Positions 39,342 to 48,430 of a stretch of 64,000 nucleotides of DNA are shown piece after piece; the stretch's first letter is position 1; each line of letters starts with the position of its first letter. Origin of the DNA: Novisyntrophococcus fermenticellae (lineage in GTDB: Bacteria > Bacillota > Clostridia > Lachnospirales > Lachnospiraceae); assembly GCF_018866245.1 (NCBI RefSeq), contig NZ_CP076458.1, positions 2,852,001-2,916,000 of the forward strand. The letters run 5' to 3'. Made by a program: the position numbers and the translations under genes. The notes below the pieces were generated by a model. That model had not been told where the DNA came from. It ran no database searches and was given only the letters and a program-made list of their open reading frames with translations.

Positions 39342-40727
39342 TTATTTCCTCCAAATCTCATAATCCTGAAAACGAAATCCATTGACTGTGGTTTCTTCTT
39401 TACGCTCGATTCGATACTTCATATTCTTTCGCTGCCCATACAGACGAATATAGATTACTTTGATAAAGTCTTCGACACCTTCAAGCGGCAATTCTCCTGC
39501 CCGCATCGATGTGCGTTCCCCTAACCGTTCCTCAACATATGCACCGATTTTATCCGGGGTCAGCATACGCTGCATTTTCTCGGTCATTTTCCGCAGCTTT
39601 TCCTGCCTCAGCAAGATGTCCGGTTCGTATGTCTCTATTTCCTTCGGAACAAATTCCCGGTGTCCTTCCACCTGTGAGTAAAAGGAATTGCTGTCCGGAA
39701 AACTGCTGCTGTAAATCCGTACCAGATGATCTAAAAACTCTATTTCATATATCCCACCCAGATCCATCTGCTCTTCATTGATCTTTTCATTCAGCCCAAT
39801 CAGCAATTCTTTTAACTGCCCCCGGATGTCCTCACTTCCGGTCAACAGGAATTTCGCACGGTTGATTGCCGCCTTCTGATACTGGGCATTCTTATGATTA
39901 ATTTCGTTCAGGATGTCATCCATATTACGGAATGCTTCAATAATATCATGTAGATATTGATATACAAGTTCTTCCGCTTCAGTCACAGAAAATTCCTTCA
40001 TTGCAGCAATCTCCACGGCCGCCGATTCAATATAATTATGGCTCTTACTCTTACTCTCCAACCGCTCGATGATCTCCGGTCTGAACTTAGAAACATTATC
40101 CGATGTCAGCAGACGATGGTAAGCCTTGTCCACGATGTTCGTAATATAGTCATTGAATAAAGCATCCATAATTTCCGCAACAGTGCTGTGTTTCGTCAGT
40201 TCATCAATATAGTGTTTGATGTTGGAATTCAGATTCTTAAGTCCTGTAATCAGCAAATCTGTATTTTCCAGAATCTGCATCAGCACTACTCCGGGATTAT
40301 TGGTATTGCCTCGAACAAGGCTGTAGATGGTATAAATATACCCCTGATACTCTACCTGCTTACCATCCGCAATCTCTAACAAGGTCTTAATAATCCGTAC
40401 CGCATACTCCTTGAAATTAACCCGCTGAATATAACTTTTATCCGTCTCTATCTCAATCCAGCCATACTGCTCCAACCGCCGCAGCATCAGATTTGCCTTT
40501 CCCCGGCTATCGGCTGCGGCAAACTCCTCTTCACGCATCTCAGCTGCATTCTTCTGCTCAAAGTAATACTGCAGCTCATCCACCAGAACATCTCTTTCTA
40601 CACCAAAAGAAAGCTGTTGGTTCATGACCGAAAACAGCTTTAAAATACATTCCCAGTATGCAATTTTCCCCGGCGAAGAAAGCGGATTGAAAAAGTTTGC
40701 CGGAATGGTTGAAAACAGGTGGGGCAA
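39342..40727 (-). CDS. jetA: Wadjet protein JetA (MukF-like kleisin)
   Basis: A 461-residue kleisin-type subunit equivalent to MukF/MksF. The N-terminus FSTIPANFFNPLSSPGKIAY, a winged-helix part with QYGWIEIE and IQRVNFKEYAVRII, and a long helical middle (about 150-400) match the JetA family that I recall as DUF5716. The start is TTG at 40727, with GGAG seven bases upstream, and agrees with the family N-terminus. First gene of the Wadjet operon. The subtype (I or II) would need a profile search; the proteins are shorter than the type I reference set as I remember it. Confidence 0.85.
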   Translation of the reverse strand: MPHLFSTIPANFFNPLSSPGKIAYWECILKLFSVMNQQLSFGVERDVLVDELQYYFEQKNAAEMREEEFAAADSRGKANLMLRRLEQYGWIEIETDKSYIQRVNFKEYAVRIIKTLLEIADGKQVEYQGYIYTIYSLVRGNTNNPGVVLMQILENTDLLITGLKNLNSNIKHYIDELTKHSTVAEIMDALFNDYITNIVDKAYHRLLTSDNVSKFRPEIIERLESKSKSHNYIESAAVEIAAMKEFSVTEAEELVYQYLHDIIEAFRNMDDILNEINHKNAQYQKAAINRAKFLLTGSEDIRGQLKELLIGLNEKINEEQMDLGGIYEIEFLDHLVRIYSSSFPDSNSFYSQVEGHREFVPKEIETYEPDILLRQEKLRKMTEKMQRMLTPDKIGAYVEERLGERTSMRAGELPLEGVEDFIKVIYIRLYGQRKNMKYRIERKEETTVNGFRFQDYEIWRK

Positions 40728-40858
40728 TGTAAGTCTCCTTTTTACTGCGTGCAGACCAGGAGTGGCTTTTCAGACGCACTCTGGCATGCAGATATTTATT
40801 TATAAAAATAGTTTAACACATCTGAAGGAAATGGGCTAGCCAAAAATTTTTAATCCAT

Positions 40859-42379
40859 CTACAGAAAATATTTTTTCAGCTCTCCAATCGTCCTGAGGGA
40901 ATATTCATATAAGGTAACACCAAAGTATCCTTCCCCGGAGATCTCTAAATCATAAGGGTTCCGAAGTGCTACAAAGGCTTTTGGGATTTTTTCTTTTTTT
41001 ACCGCTTCAATCAGTTTTTTCTGCCCTGCATACAGATGACCGTTCAAGGTAGCAAGTACAAGTGCCGATTTACCTCTGGAAGCAAGCAGGACCTTCTCAA
41101 TCTCCCGATCATCGGGATTCTGTGGGATACAGACAGCTTCCCCGCCAAACCTCTTTTGCATCTCATGGGAAAAATCAAACGCATCTGGAATACTGCTTGA
41201 GGCAAGTGTCACACGGGAAGGCACAGGCCCGACAAACACAGGATTCTTTCCCAGATAAAATACCTCAGATACATTTTCATTTTGCGGAGAGATGGTCTTC
41301 TTTAAAAATTCGTCTGCAAATTTAATCCGGGCTTTTGTATCAGATTTTTCCCCTTCTACTTGTAATGATACAGAAAGATTCTCTTTTTGAGCCAGGACAT
41401 GGGAAACTGCATCATCAATCCGTTCCATGGAAAGTCTCCCGTCCTCCAGCGCCCTCATTACCTCCAATATGGTGGATTTTGCAAGAGAAGGCGTATGGGA
41501 AATAAAGATTAAATCAACCCCGGCGGCAAGTGCTGCCACAGTCCCGGCTTCCGTCCCGTAAAATTCTTTTATAGCATTCATCTCCATACAATCAGAGATA
41601 ATCAGTCCCTGAAATCCAAGCTTTGCACGCAGAAGTCCATGAACGACGCTCCGGGACATCGTGCAGGGGATTTTTTCCGGCTCCAGAGCAGGAACCAGAA
41701 CATGTGCTATGGTAACCGCAGGAAGCCCCTCTTTGATTAGTTCTTTAAAAGGAAGCAGCTCCCTGCTCTCCAGTTGCTCATGGGATCGTTCGATGACCGG
41801 AAGAGAGAGGTGGGAATCCACTGATGTGTCTCCATGTCCCGGAAAGTGCTTTCCGGCACATAAAATCCCCCCATCCAGATATCCTCTCATCACAGCTTTT
41901 CCACACTGTGTGACCGTCTCAGGGTTTTCACCAAAGCTTCTGACGCCAATGACCGGATTTTCAGAATTGCTGTTGATATCCAGGACAGGAGCAAGATTAA
42001 AATTAATACCTGACTCTTTTAATTCTTGTGCCGTAATTTTTGCACCCTGATACATCAGATTCCTGTTTCCTGTATATGCCTGTGCCATGGCCGAGGGCAT
42101 GACCGCACACCCTTCGGGTAAGCGGGATACAACGCCTCCCTCTTCATCAATTGTAATGAAAGGGAGGACTCCTGTCGTCTTTTGTATTTTTGCATGTAGT
42201 TTTCCACACAACTGCTTCAGCTGTTCTTTGTTTTCCACATTGTGAGAAAATAAAATGACATTTCCCACTTTATATCTGTTTACAAGTTCAAAAAACGCAT
42301 CATCTGGTTCTCTTTCCGGAAACCCAACTACAAATAGCTGCCCTATTTTTTGCTGCAGTGTCATTTCTTCTATTTTCAT
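40859..42379 (-). CDS. nagZ: Cytoplasmic beta-N-acetylglucosaminidase, GH3 (NagZ-like)
   Basis: A GH3 enzyme that should remove non-reducing GlcNAc from GlcNAc-MurNAc fragments. The 506-residue protein has the diagnostic loop KHFPGHGDTSVDSH (177-190), carrying the Asp-His acid/base pair of NagZ enzymes, and the nucleophile Asp263 in IISDCMEMNAI. A C-terminal domain (about 350-506) of unclear role follows. No signal peptide or membrane segment is present, unlike the secreted NagZ of B. subtilis, so it acts on imported sugars. It is the last gene of the amino-sugar operon, 47 bases after namZ, the neighbour it also has in B. subtilis. Confidence 0.93.
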   Translation of the reverse strand: MKIEEMTLQQKIGQLFVVGFPEREPDDAFFELVNRYKVGNVILFSHNVENKEQLKQLCGKLHAKIQKTTGVLPFITIDEEGGVVSRLPEGCAVMPSAMAQAYTGNRNLMYQGAKITAQELKESGINFNLAPVLDINSNSENPVIGVRSFGENPETVTQCGKAVMRGYLDGGILCAGKHFPGHGDTSVDSHLSLPVIERSHEQLESRELLPFKELIKEGLPAVTIAHVLVPALEPEKIPCTMSRSVVHGLLRAKLGFQGLIISDCMEMNAIKEFYGTEAGTVAALAAGVDLIFISHTPSLAKSTILEVMRALEDGRLSMERIDDAVSHVLAQKENLSVSLQVEGEKSDTKARIKFADEFLKKTISPQNENVSEVFYLGKNPVFVGPVPSRVTLASSSIPDAFDFSHEMQKRFGGEAVCIPQNPDDREIEKVLLASRGKSALVLATLNGHLYAGQKKLIEAVKKEKIPKAFVALRNPYDLEISGEGYFGVTLYEYSLRTIGELKKYFL

Positions 42380-42426
42380 GCGGTCCTCCTGTTGTATCTG
42401 AAAATTTATTACAGAACACTTTGCTT

Positions 42427-43566
42427 TTAATACCTGTGATACTTTTCCTTACGCCGGCAAAACAACGCACTGTCGCTATCAAAAGATTCCAGCAATTCTT
42501 CCAATGACGTATTCGAATCAATAATTTTATCATTTCCAAACAGCAGCTCTATACTTCGCCTTCCCCCTTCACGGAAAGGCTCTAAGAACCGGAAATATTC
42601 CGGATAGCAGCTGCGGAATGCGTACAGCAGGGTCAGACCGGTCTTTGCAGGGCAAAAGACCTCTATATCTGTAATATGAACATGTATCCCCTGGCACTCT
42701 TCCTTCTCATACTTGGAAGTTGAGGGTACAAAATAAGCGGGGGAGAACAGGACTCCCGGCAGCTTCCTTTCATTCATATGCTTTGCAAACCGATATCCAT
42801 CCACATAGGGCGCTCCAATCAGTTCAAAGGGGGCAGCGGTTCCCCTCCCCTCCGAAAGATTCGTCCCTTCAAACAGACACGTTCCCGGGTATAAAAGCGC
42901 CGTCTCGAACCGGGGTATGCCAAGGCTTGGCATCACCCATATATTTCCTGTCTCCGGAAACAGCATCTCCCGTTTCCATCCCTCTATCGGAATTACGGTC
43001 AGCGGAAAATGATACTGCTGTTCATCATATATCATCTCTGCAAGTTCTCCTATGGTCAATCCATAGCGCATGCACAGGGGATAGGCACCGATAAAGCTTT
43101 CGTACTCCGGCTTTATCAAGTTTCCCTCTGCCTTTCCGCCCAAAGGATTCAGGCGGTCCAGAATAATCATCTCTTTTTGGCAGCTTTCGCAGGCCTGCAT
43201 GGCATAATACATCGTTGAAATGAAGGTAAAGTAGCGGACCCCCAAATCCTGGATATCATAGACAACCGCATCCACAAGCTCCAGCATTTCTTCCGTAAGA
43301 CGTTTGGACTCCTTTCGGTACAGGCTGAACACCGGTATTCCGGTATAGGGGTCTGTATAGCTGTCCACGACTTCCCCTGCGCCCATATTCCCCCGGACAC
43401 CGTGCTCCGGGCCAAAGAGCGCACGCAGTTCATATTTTCCGGCAAGTATTTCTATTGTCGAGCGAAGCTTCTGGTCCGCTCCTGAAATCGATGTGATAAG
43501 ACCTAGCCTTTTCCCACGCAATACCTTATCATAGTTGTCAATACAGTCAATTCCATTTTTTATCAT
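42427..43566 (-). CDS. namZ: Exo-beta-N-acetylmuramidase NamZ (DUF1343)
   Basis: A 379-residue DUF1343 protein. The family includes B. subtilis NamZ (YbbC), which releases MurNAc from the non-reducing end of peptidoglycan fragments. Conserved segments include GLITSISGADQ, ALFGPEHGVRG, DIQDLGVRYFTFISTMYY, LDRLNPLGG and YPGTCLFEGTNLSEGRGT. There is no signal peptide, so it should be cytoplasmic here. The ATG at 43566 has GGAGG five bases upstream; the frame extends four codons further. Together with nagZ it could take apart chains or disaccharides of either polarity. Confidence 0.93.
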   Translation of the reverse strand: MIKNGIDCIDNYDKVLRGKRLGLITSISGADQKLRSTIEILAGKYELRALFGPEHGVRGNMGAGEVVDSYTDPYTGIPVFSLYRKESKRLTEEMLELVDAVVYDIQDLGVRYFTFISTMYYAMQACESCQKEMIILDRLNPLGGKAEGNLIKPEYESFIGAYPLCMRYGLTIGELAEMIYDEQQYHFPLTVIPIEGWKREMLFPETGNIWVMPSLGIPRFETALLYPGTCLFEGTNLSEGRGTAAPFELIGAPYVDGYRFAKHMNERKLPGVLFSPAYFVPSTSKYEKEECQGIHVHITDIEVFCPAKTGLTLLYAFRSCYPEYFRFLEPFREGGRRSIELLFGNDKIIDSNTSLEELLESFDSDSALFCRRKEKYHRY

Positions 43567-43578
43567 ACAGGCCTCCAA

Positions 43579-44274
43579 TCAAAACTCATGTGCAATGATC
43601 CGCTTATCCTCTTCATTTACCGCAAACGCCTCGGCATATTCTGTTCTTGCCAGACAGCCATTGCATCGCATAAGATGGGCATAGTAATCCATATAGGGGA
43701 AGCTAGGGCTATTCACCGCAAACCAATGCAGCCGGATGGCTTTTTCCCAAAGTTCGAATCCTTCCCGGCTCACCACAGTATAGACATATGGCTTGAATTC
43801 AGGAGAATCCTCCCAATTCTGAGCATAATATGGTCCTTTTGCAAAATGAGCCTTATCCTTTCGTATAATTGCAGGCAATCCGGCGTAAAATTGTGCATCC
43901 CTGACGATTCTGTGCGTCAGCTCATGGTCCTTATGCATGCTGTATTTCCAATGTGTCATCAACGCTTCCGGCCTGTAGCTGCGTATCAGGTCACACACCT
44001 GGTAACGAACCTCTTCATTATCCGGCAGTTCCCCATCCACATAGGGCAGTACGACCGCTTTTCCACCCAGGACTCCGGCGAAATCCGCCGCTTCTTCCTC
44101 CTTTTGCTTCCGATATTCCTCTACCGTAAGATGCGGGGGATTTCCCCTTTCCCCTCCGGTCAGTGCCACTGTGACGATTTGATAGCCCTTTAAAGCATAA
44201 GTGGCTAATACACCCCCGCAGGTCAGCTCCACATCTCCTACATGCGCCCCTATCGCCATAACTGTCTTTGCCAT
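43579..44274 (-). CDS. PIG-L/LmbE family sugar deacetylase
   Basis: A 231-residue zinc-dependent deacetylase of the PIG-L family, which removes N-acetyl groups from GlcNAc-type sugars. The metal site shows a variant first motif, GAHVGDVELTCGG in place of AHPDDxE, keeping His, Asp and Glu, plus the HKDHELTHR pair later (about residues 123-131). TGGERGNPP lies between. No signal peptide. In this operon a substrate such as GlcNAc, MurNAc or a disaccharide is likely; no nagA (GlcNAc-6-P deacetylase) is nearby, so it might supply that step, but this is inference. Confidence 0.85.
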   Translation of the reverse strand: MAKTVMAIGAHVGDVELTCGGVLATYALKGYQIVTVALTGGERGNPPHLTVEEYRKQKEEEAADFAGVLGGKAVVLPYVDGELPDNEEVRYQVCDLIRSYRPEALMTHWKYSMHKDHELTHRIVRDAQFYAGLPAIIRKDKAHFAKGPYYAQNWEDSPEFKPYVYTVVSREGFELWEKAIRLHWFAVNSPSFPYMDYYAHLMRCNGCLARTEYAEAFAVNEEDKRIIAHEF

Positions 44275-44298
44275 ATCATACCTCCTCGTATGCCCTCA

Positions 44299-45270
44299 TT
44301 AATCTTCCTTTCTCATATCAGCCCAGGTCCTTACGATGGTGAAACCTGCATCCTCATATATGTTTCTGGCCGGGTTATTTTCTCCCGTGAACAGGGTCAT
44401 ATAGGACGCCCCCTCTTTTTTAAGTGCCTGACACAATTCGCAAAACAATAATTTAGCCAATCCTTTTCCGCGAAAATCCGGGTCAATTCCAATTCCTGCA
44501 AAATACCCTCTTCCGTTCTTTTCCACATCCAACGGGCCCGTGAAACCACATACCCGCTTTTCATAGACAGGAACCAGAATCGGACGTCCGCCTTTTTGAC
44601 GTGATGGTTCTCCAAGTATCTCCCGCTCCCACATGAGATTTCCGAATCTGCGCAGCATCTCCTCCATCCCTGTATGTATCCCTTTATCATATAGCTCCAG
44701 TTTAAATCCTGCACGATCCAGTTCGTTCTTTTTAGCCTCCATAGCCTTTGGGTAATGATAAGTATCCAAAGCCGCGTAGTAGCTGTTCTGCATGGAAAAA
44801 TCACGGTATCCGCAGTTTTTCAGGAAAAGATATGCACCGGACCCGATGTCCACACCCGGCATATTCGGATGTTCTGCTCCTTTCCTCCCCGGAACAACCC
44901 AGGATAACGTTATCGGATTAAAAAAGGAAATCTCCAGTCTATGCCGTTCCCCCCGGGCTATCAACTCCTGCTCAAGCTCATTTAAAATCCATCTGCCAAG
45001 GCCCCTTCCCCGTTCATCTTCTTTCACAATCACCATGGTAATGAAGGTCTTCTGTATGTTTTCATCCAGACACCCGGAAGCAAATGCCCTTCCCTCTTCT
45101 TCCAGCAGATTGACAGCCGTAATTCCTTTCCGCGCCGGATAAAGTGTTTCCTGAAATTTTTCAAAGCTCATTTTTTTAGAAAGCATATCCTGGTTTTGTA
45201 CCGACTGCACAAATAGTTGATATGCTTTTACAAGTAATGGTGAATCTTTCTGTATATGCACTGTCCTCAT
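44299..45270 (-). CDS. Tandem GNAT acetyltransferase
   Basis: A 323-residue protein with two GNAT folds. The N-terminal domain has the acetyl-CoA motif VKEDERGRGLGRWIL (about 83-97). The C-terminal domain has IGIDPDFRGKGLAKLLF (about 258-274) and the closing FTGENNPARNIYEDAGF. Both motif A loops look intact. It overlaps the upstream GH4 stop by four bases, so it is translationally coupled. It may re-acetylate an amino sugar, balancing the PIG-L enzyme beside it, or act on a peptide; the substrate is unknown. Confidence 0.82.
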   Translation of the reverse strand: MRTVHIQKDSPLLVKAYQLFVQSVQNQDMLSKKMSFEKFQETLYPARKGITAVNLLEEEGRAFASGCLDENIQKTFITMVIVKEDERGRGLGRWILNELEQELIARGERHRLEISFFNPITLSWVVPGRKGAEHPNMPGVDIGSGAYLFLKNCGYRDFSMQNSYYAALDTYHYPKAMEAKKNELDRAGFKLELYDKGIHTGMEEMLRRFGNLMWEREILGEPSRQKGGRPILVPVYEKRVCGFTGPLDVEKNGRGYFAGIGIDPDFRGKGLAKLLFCELCQALKKEGASYMTLFTGENNPARNIYEDAGFTIVRTWADMRKED

Positions 45271-46604
45271 AGCGTCCCCTCCTTGTCTATAGAAGTTTCG
45301 TCTGCAAAAAACCGTGGAAGATATTCCCGATGCACCTCCAATAGTTCCCCCAGCACAACCTCTGCAGTCTTCTGCGACATGACCAGAGGATTGATCATCA
45401 ATGCCAGCAGGGCTTTTTTCCTGTCACCCGTAACTGCCGCTGCACTTCCTGCTGCCTCAAAAGATTTAATTTGCTGGATCAATCCATTGACTGCTTTTGG
45501 CAGACGGCCAACCTTTTGAGGTACCGGCCCATTTTTGGTGATTGCACAGCTCACCTCCACAATTTCATCATCTTCAAAATTTTCTATTGCACCATGGTTT
45601 ACTGTATTGACCACCTGTATGTCCTGCTTATCATTATAGATGGAGTTAATCAGGTTACATGCTGCGTCACTGTAATAAGCCCCTCCCCGTTCTTCCAGAA
45701 GCTTCGGCTTCTGATCCAGACTGGGATTCTCATAAAGCTTGAACAGTTCTTCCTCCACACCTTTTACAAATTCCGCCCGTACCTCATGTTTCTCAAACTT
45801 TTCCTGCTCCTCCTGGAGGTATTCTTTTGTCATATAATAATACCTGTGGTAAGAACAGGGAAGCACACCCAGTTCTTCTATAAAGTCAGGATTCCAGACA
45901 ACTCCCTTGATATTCTTAACGCTCTGGTCTCCCCAAAGCTTCAGTACTTCTTTTGTTACATCTTTTTCATCCACAATGACTTTTGTGGCAAAGACCATAT
46001 GATTTAGTCCGCCGAAGGTTACCTGCACCTCCTCCATCCTGCGTTCTAAAAGTTCTGCAATGGCACGATGCATCCCAATAGGTACATTACACAAACCGAT
46101 GATCTTATGGAAATCCGTATACTTATGAATCCCTTCCATCACCATTCCTACAGGATTCGTGAAATTAATCAGCCATGCTTTTGGACACAACTCCTGCATA
46201 TCCCGGCAGATATCCATAATGACCGGAATTGTTCTCAATCCCTTAAACAATCCTCCCGCCCCATTCGTTTCCTGTCCGAGAATTCCATGAGAGATTGGAA
46301 TTCTCTCATCCTTAATTCTGGCCTGAAGCTGCCCTACACGAAGCTGTGTTGTCACAAAGTCCGCATCTTTCAGCGCTGTGCGGCGGTCCAGCGTCGTGCA
46401 GATTTCCATAGGCACTCCCGCCCTTTTTACCATACGGCGGGCCAGTCCGGCAACCACCTGCATCTTATGCTCACCTTCCGGTACATCCACCAGCCACAAT
46501 TCTTTTACCGGAAGGCTTTCATATCTCTTTAAAAACCCATCCACAAGCTCCGGCGTATAACTGGAACCACCTCCGATTGTTACAATCTTAATACCCTTCT
46601 TCAT
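45267..46604 (-). CDS. GH4 family 6-phospho-beta-glycosidase
   Basis: A 445-residue NAD+ and metal-dependent GH4 hydrolase, closest in wording to 6-phospho-beta-glucosidases (CelF, BglT, LicH). The N-terminal Rossmann motif is TIGGGSSYTPE; NFTNPVGMVMEGI and GLCNVPIGMHRAI contain the metal-binding Asn and Cys, and FGGLNHMVF carries the catalytic His region. GH4 enzymes work only on 6-phosphorylated sugars, so the operon must contain or receive a phospho-disaccharide. The ROK kinase one base upstream is the obvious source. The sugar specificity (glucoside or N-acetylglucosaminide) cannot be read directly. Confidence 0.9.
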   Translation of the reverse strand: MKKGIKIVTIGGGSSYTPELVDGFLKRYESLPVKELWLVDVPEGEHKMQVVAGLARRMVKRAGVPMEICTTLDRRTALKDADFVTTQLRVGQLQARIKDERIPISHGILGQETNGAGGLFKGLRTIPVIMDICRDMQELCPKAWLINFTNPVGMVMEGIHKYTDFHKIIGLCNVPIGMHRAIAELLERRMEEVQVTFGGLNHMVFATKVIVDEKDVTKEVLKLWGDQSVKNIKGVVWNPDFIEELGVLPCSYHRYYYMTKEYLQEEQEKFEKHEVRAEFVKGVEEELFKLYENPSLDQKPKLLEERGGAYYSDAACNLINSIYNDKQDIQVVNTVNHGAIENFEDDEIVEVSCAITKNGPVPQKVGRLPKAVNGLIQQIKSFEAAGSAAAVTGDRKKALLALMINPLVMSQKTAEVVLGELLEVHREYLPRFFADETSIDKEGTL

Positions 46605-46605
46605 C

Positions 46606-47487
46606 CTACACTCCTCTCTGGCAAACTTGTTTCAGAAGTAAAGAAAGCGCCCCGATTCTGCCTGCCTGATTTCCTGTTTCACACGCTCTGATTTCCGTAT
46701 ATGCCTCAAGCTGAGGAAACATGTTGTAAACAGTCTTCCGCAGATCGCCGATAAACCTTGGGGAACTGCAGATTCCCCCTCCGATCAGGACTGCTTCCGG
46801 ATCCAGCAGCATGGCTGTATTGCCTGTTACAAGTGCCGCCTTTTCCAGCCATATGTCGTATTTCTTTAAAATATCCGGATTATCCAGATGTCTGAATATA
46901 TAGATTCCATCCACGTCTCTTTCAAGCGACAGGGATACTTCCCGTACCAAGGCAGATGTGGCACCCACACTTTCACATAGGATTTTACCATCGGTCATGG
47001 AAGCTCCCAGTAAGGTCAAACCGGCTTCTCCTGCTTTAAAATGTTTTCCCCGGTACAGATTTCCATCCAGAACAAGTGCTCCTCCAATCCCTGTACCAAA
47101 CGTTAAAAGGCAGAAATCCCGAAGACCTCTGCCTGCCCCCATCACCATCTCACCAAGGGCAGCACAATTGCTGTCGTTTTCAAGAATCACCGGAAATTCC
47201 CCTGCTCTGGAAAGCGCTTGTTTCAAATTGTAAGCCCTGAAATTTTCACCAACACTATAGTCTATGTTTTCTCCTGTTTCGGGATTGATAAATCCGGCAA
47301 TACAAACTGCAGCTCCTTCCACCTCTTTCTTGTAACGAAGTAGTAGTGTTTCCAGCTGCTTTAAAAATTTCTCCGGGTTTTTCTTGGTTCCCTCACTCCC
47401 TTCCTCCAGTATCCTGTATTCCTCATCCATGATGCTGTGTTTTATAAATGTTCCTCCAATATCTATCGTCAGATACTTTTTTTTCAT
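46606..47487 (-). CDS. ROK family sugar kinase, BglK-like, no zinc motif
   Basis: A 293-residue ROK kinase with ATP motif LTIDIGGTFIKHSIMD, catalytic region LENDSNCAALGE, and FGTGIGGALVLDG. The CxCGxxGCxE zinc finger of most ROK kinases is missing. In its place stands HFKAGEAGLTLLGASM, as in beta-glucoside kinase BglK, which phosphorylates the non-reducing sugar of disaccharides. Start ATG at 47487 follows GGAGGGGGAG and overlaps the upstream stop by four bases. Its pairing with the GH4 gene suggests a kinase then phospho-hydrolase route. Confidence 0.87.
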   Translation of the reverse strand: MKKKYLTIDIGGTFIKHSIMDEEYRILEEGSEGTKKNPEKFLKQLETLLLRYKKEVEGAAVCIAGFINPETGENIDYSVGENFRAYNLKQALSRAGEFPVILENDSNCAALGEMVMGAGRGLRDFCLLTFGTGIGGALVLDGNLYRGKHFKAGEAGLTLLGASMTDGKILCESVGATSALVREVSLSLERDVDGIYIFRHLDNPDILKKYDIWLEKAALVTGNTAMLLDPEAVLIGGGICSSPRFIGDLRKTVYNMFPQLEAYTEIRACETGNQAGRIGALSLLLKQVCQRGV

Positions 47488-48425
47488 CTCTCCCCCTCCG
47501 AACATGCTTTATCTGTCAGCTGAAAAAGCCGTAGTGCGCCAGCTGCCGCTTCCCCATAATTTATGATAATTTCCATAGAGCTGTCATATGTCTCCAGGCA
47601 ACTGCATACAAGCTTTCGTATATGCAGATTATGGAGCAGCACACTTCCGCTCAGAGCAAGATGCTTTTCCTCCGGCATATTTCCGGATACAGCAATTACA
47701 AGATCGGCCAGGTCCCGGGCGCTCTTTCTTTCGATCTCCATAGCGGAACGATCTCCATACGCGGCCGCCTGACTGATAAGCGGAGCCAGGGACGCAACTT
47801 CTTTTTTCGAACGTCCTGGCTGATACAAAAAGCCCAACAGGTCTTCTGTTTTCCGAATATTTAATTTTTCAAAAACCAGCTTCTTAAGAAGGGTAGATTC
47901 CGCCCTTCCATCTTCTGCGCGTACCACTGCTGAAAGCATATCTCTGGCAATGGCATAAGCACTTCCCACATCATCAATCAGATGCCCGTATCCTCCTGCC
48001 CTGTACTGCCTGCCCCATGCATCCCTTCCTATACAGATTGAGCCGGTTCCTGAAATTAATACAATTCCGCGGCATTCCGGGAAGGCAGCCGCCAGAGCCG
48101 TTTCGTGATCCCCGAACAATCCGATACGGCAGAGGAAACCCTCCTGTTTGAACGCTTCCTTTAAAATTTGGGAAACCGCCGGGTTACTGATTCCAGCGGC
48201 TCCGATACCGACTCCCCGGCATTTATTGATTTTATATCCAAGCATTTTCAGCCGGATGTAAATATCGCGCAGAGTCTGAAGTGCTTTTTCTCTGCTCTGT
48301 CCATTCATGTTAAACGCTCCGGACTCGAACCGCTCTAAAATGTTGCCTTCTTCATCTGCAACGCAGACCATCGTCTTTGTTCCTCCGCCGTCAAGTCCAA
48401 GCAGATATGCTTTTTCTTTTTTCAT
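47484..48425 (-). CDS. BadF-type N-acetylmuramate/N-acetylglucosamine kinase (MurK-like)
   Basis: A 313-residue ASKHA kinase of the BadF/BadG family, in which MurK of Clostridium phosphorylates both MurNAc and GlcNAc at C6. Motifs are LGLDGGGTKTMVCVAD near the N-terminus, GDHETALAAAF, VLISGTGSICIGRD and AGGYGHLIDDVGSA. In the operon it would turn MurNAc freed by NamZ or NagZ into MurNAc-6-P, the substrate of MurQ. The start at 48425 has AAGGGTG six bases upstream; the frame begins nine bases earlier. Confidence 0.88.
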   Translation of the reverse strand: MKKEKAYLLGLDGGGTKTMVCVADEEGNILERFESGAFNMNGQSREKALQTLRDIYIRLKMLGYKINKCRGVGIGAAGISNPAVSQILKEAFKQEGFLCRIGLFGDHETALAAAFPECRGIVLISGTGSICIGRDAWGRQYRAGGYGHLIDDVGSAYAIARDMLSAVVRAEDGRAESTLLKKLVFEKLNIRKTEDLLGFLYQPGRSKKEVASLAPLISQAAAYGDRSAMEIERKSARDLADLVIAVSGNMPEEKHLALSGSVLLHNLHIRKLVCSCLETYDSSMEIIINYGEAAAGALRLFQLTDKACSEGER

Positions 48426-48430
48426 GACAC

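Noticed and set aside
34306-40727. Reading the SMC operon as an ordinary chromosomal MukBEF/MksBEF condensin
   Set aside because: The fourth gene has a Toprim-like nuclease domain of the JetD type, which defines Wadjet rather than a housekeeping condensin.
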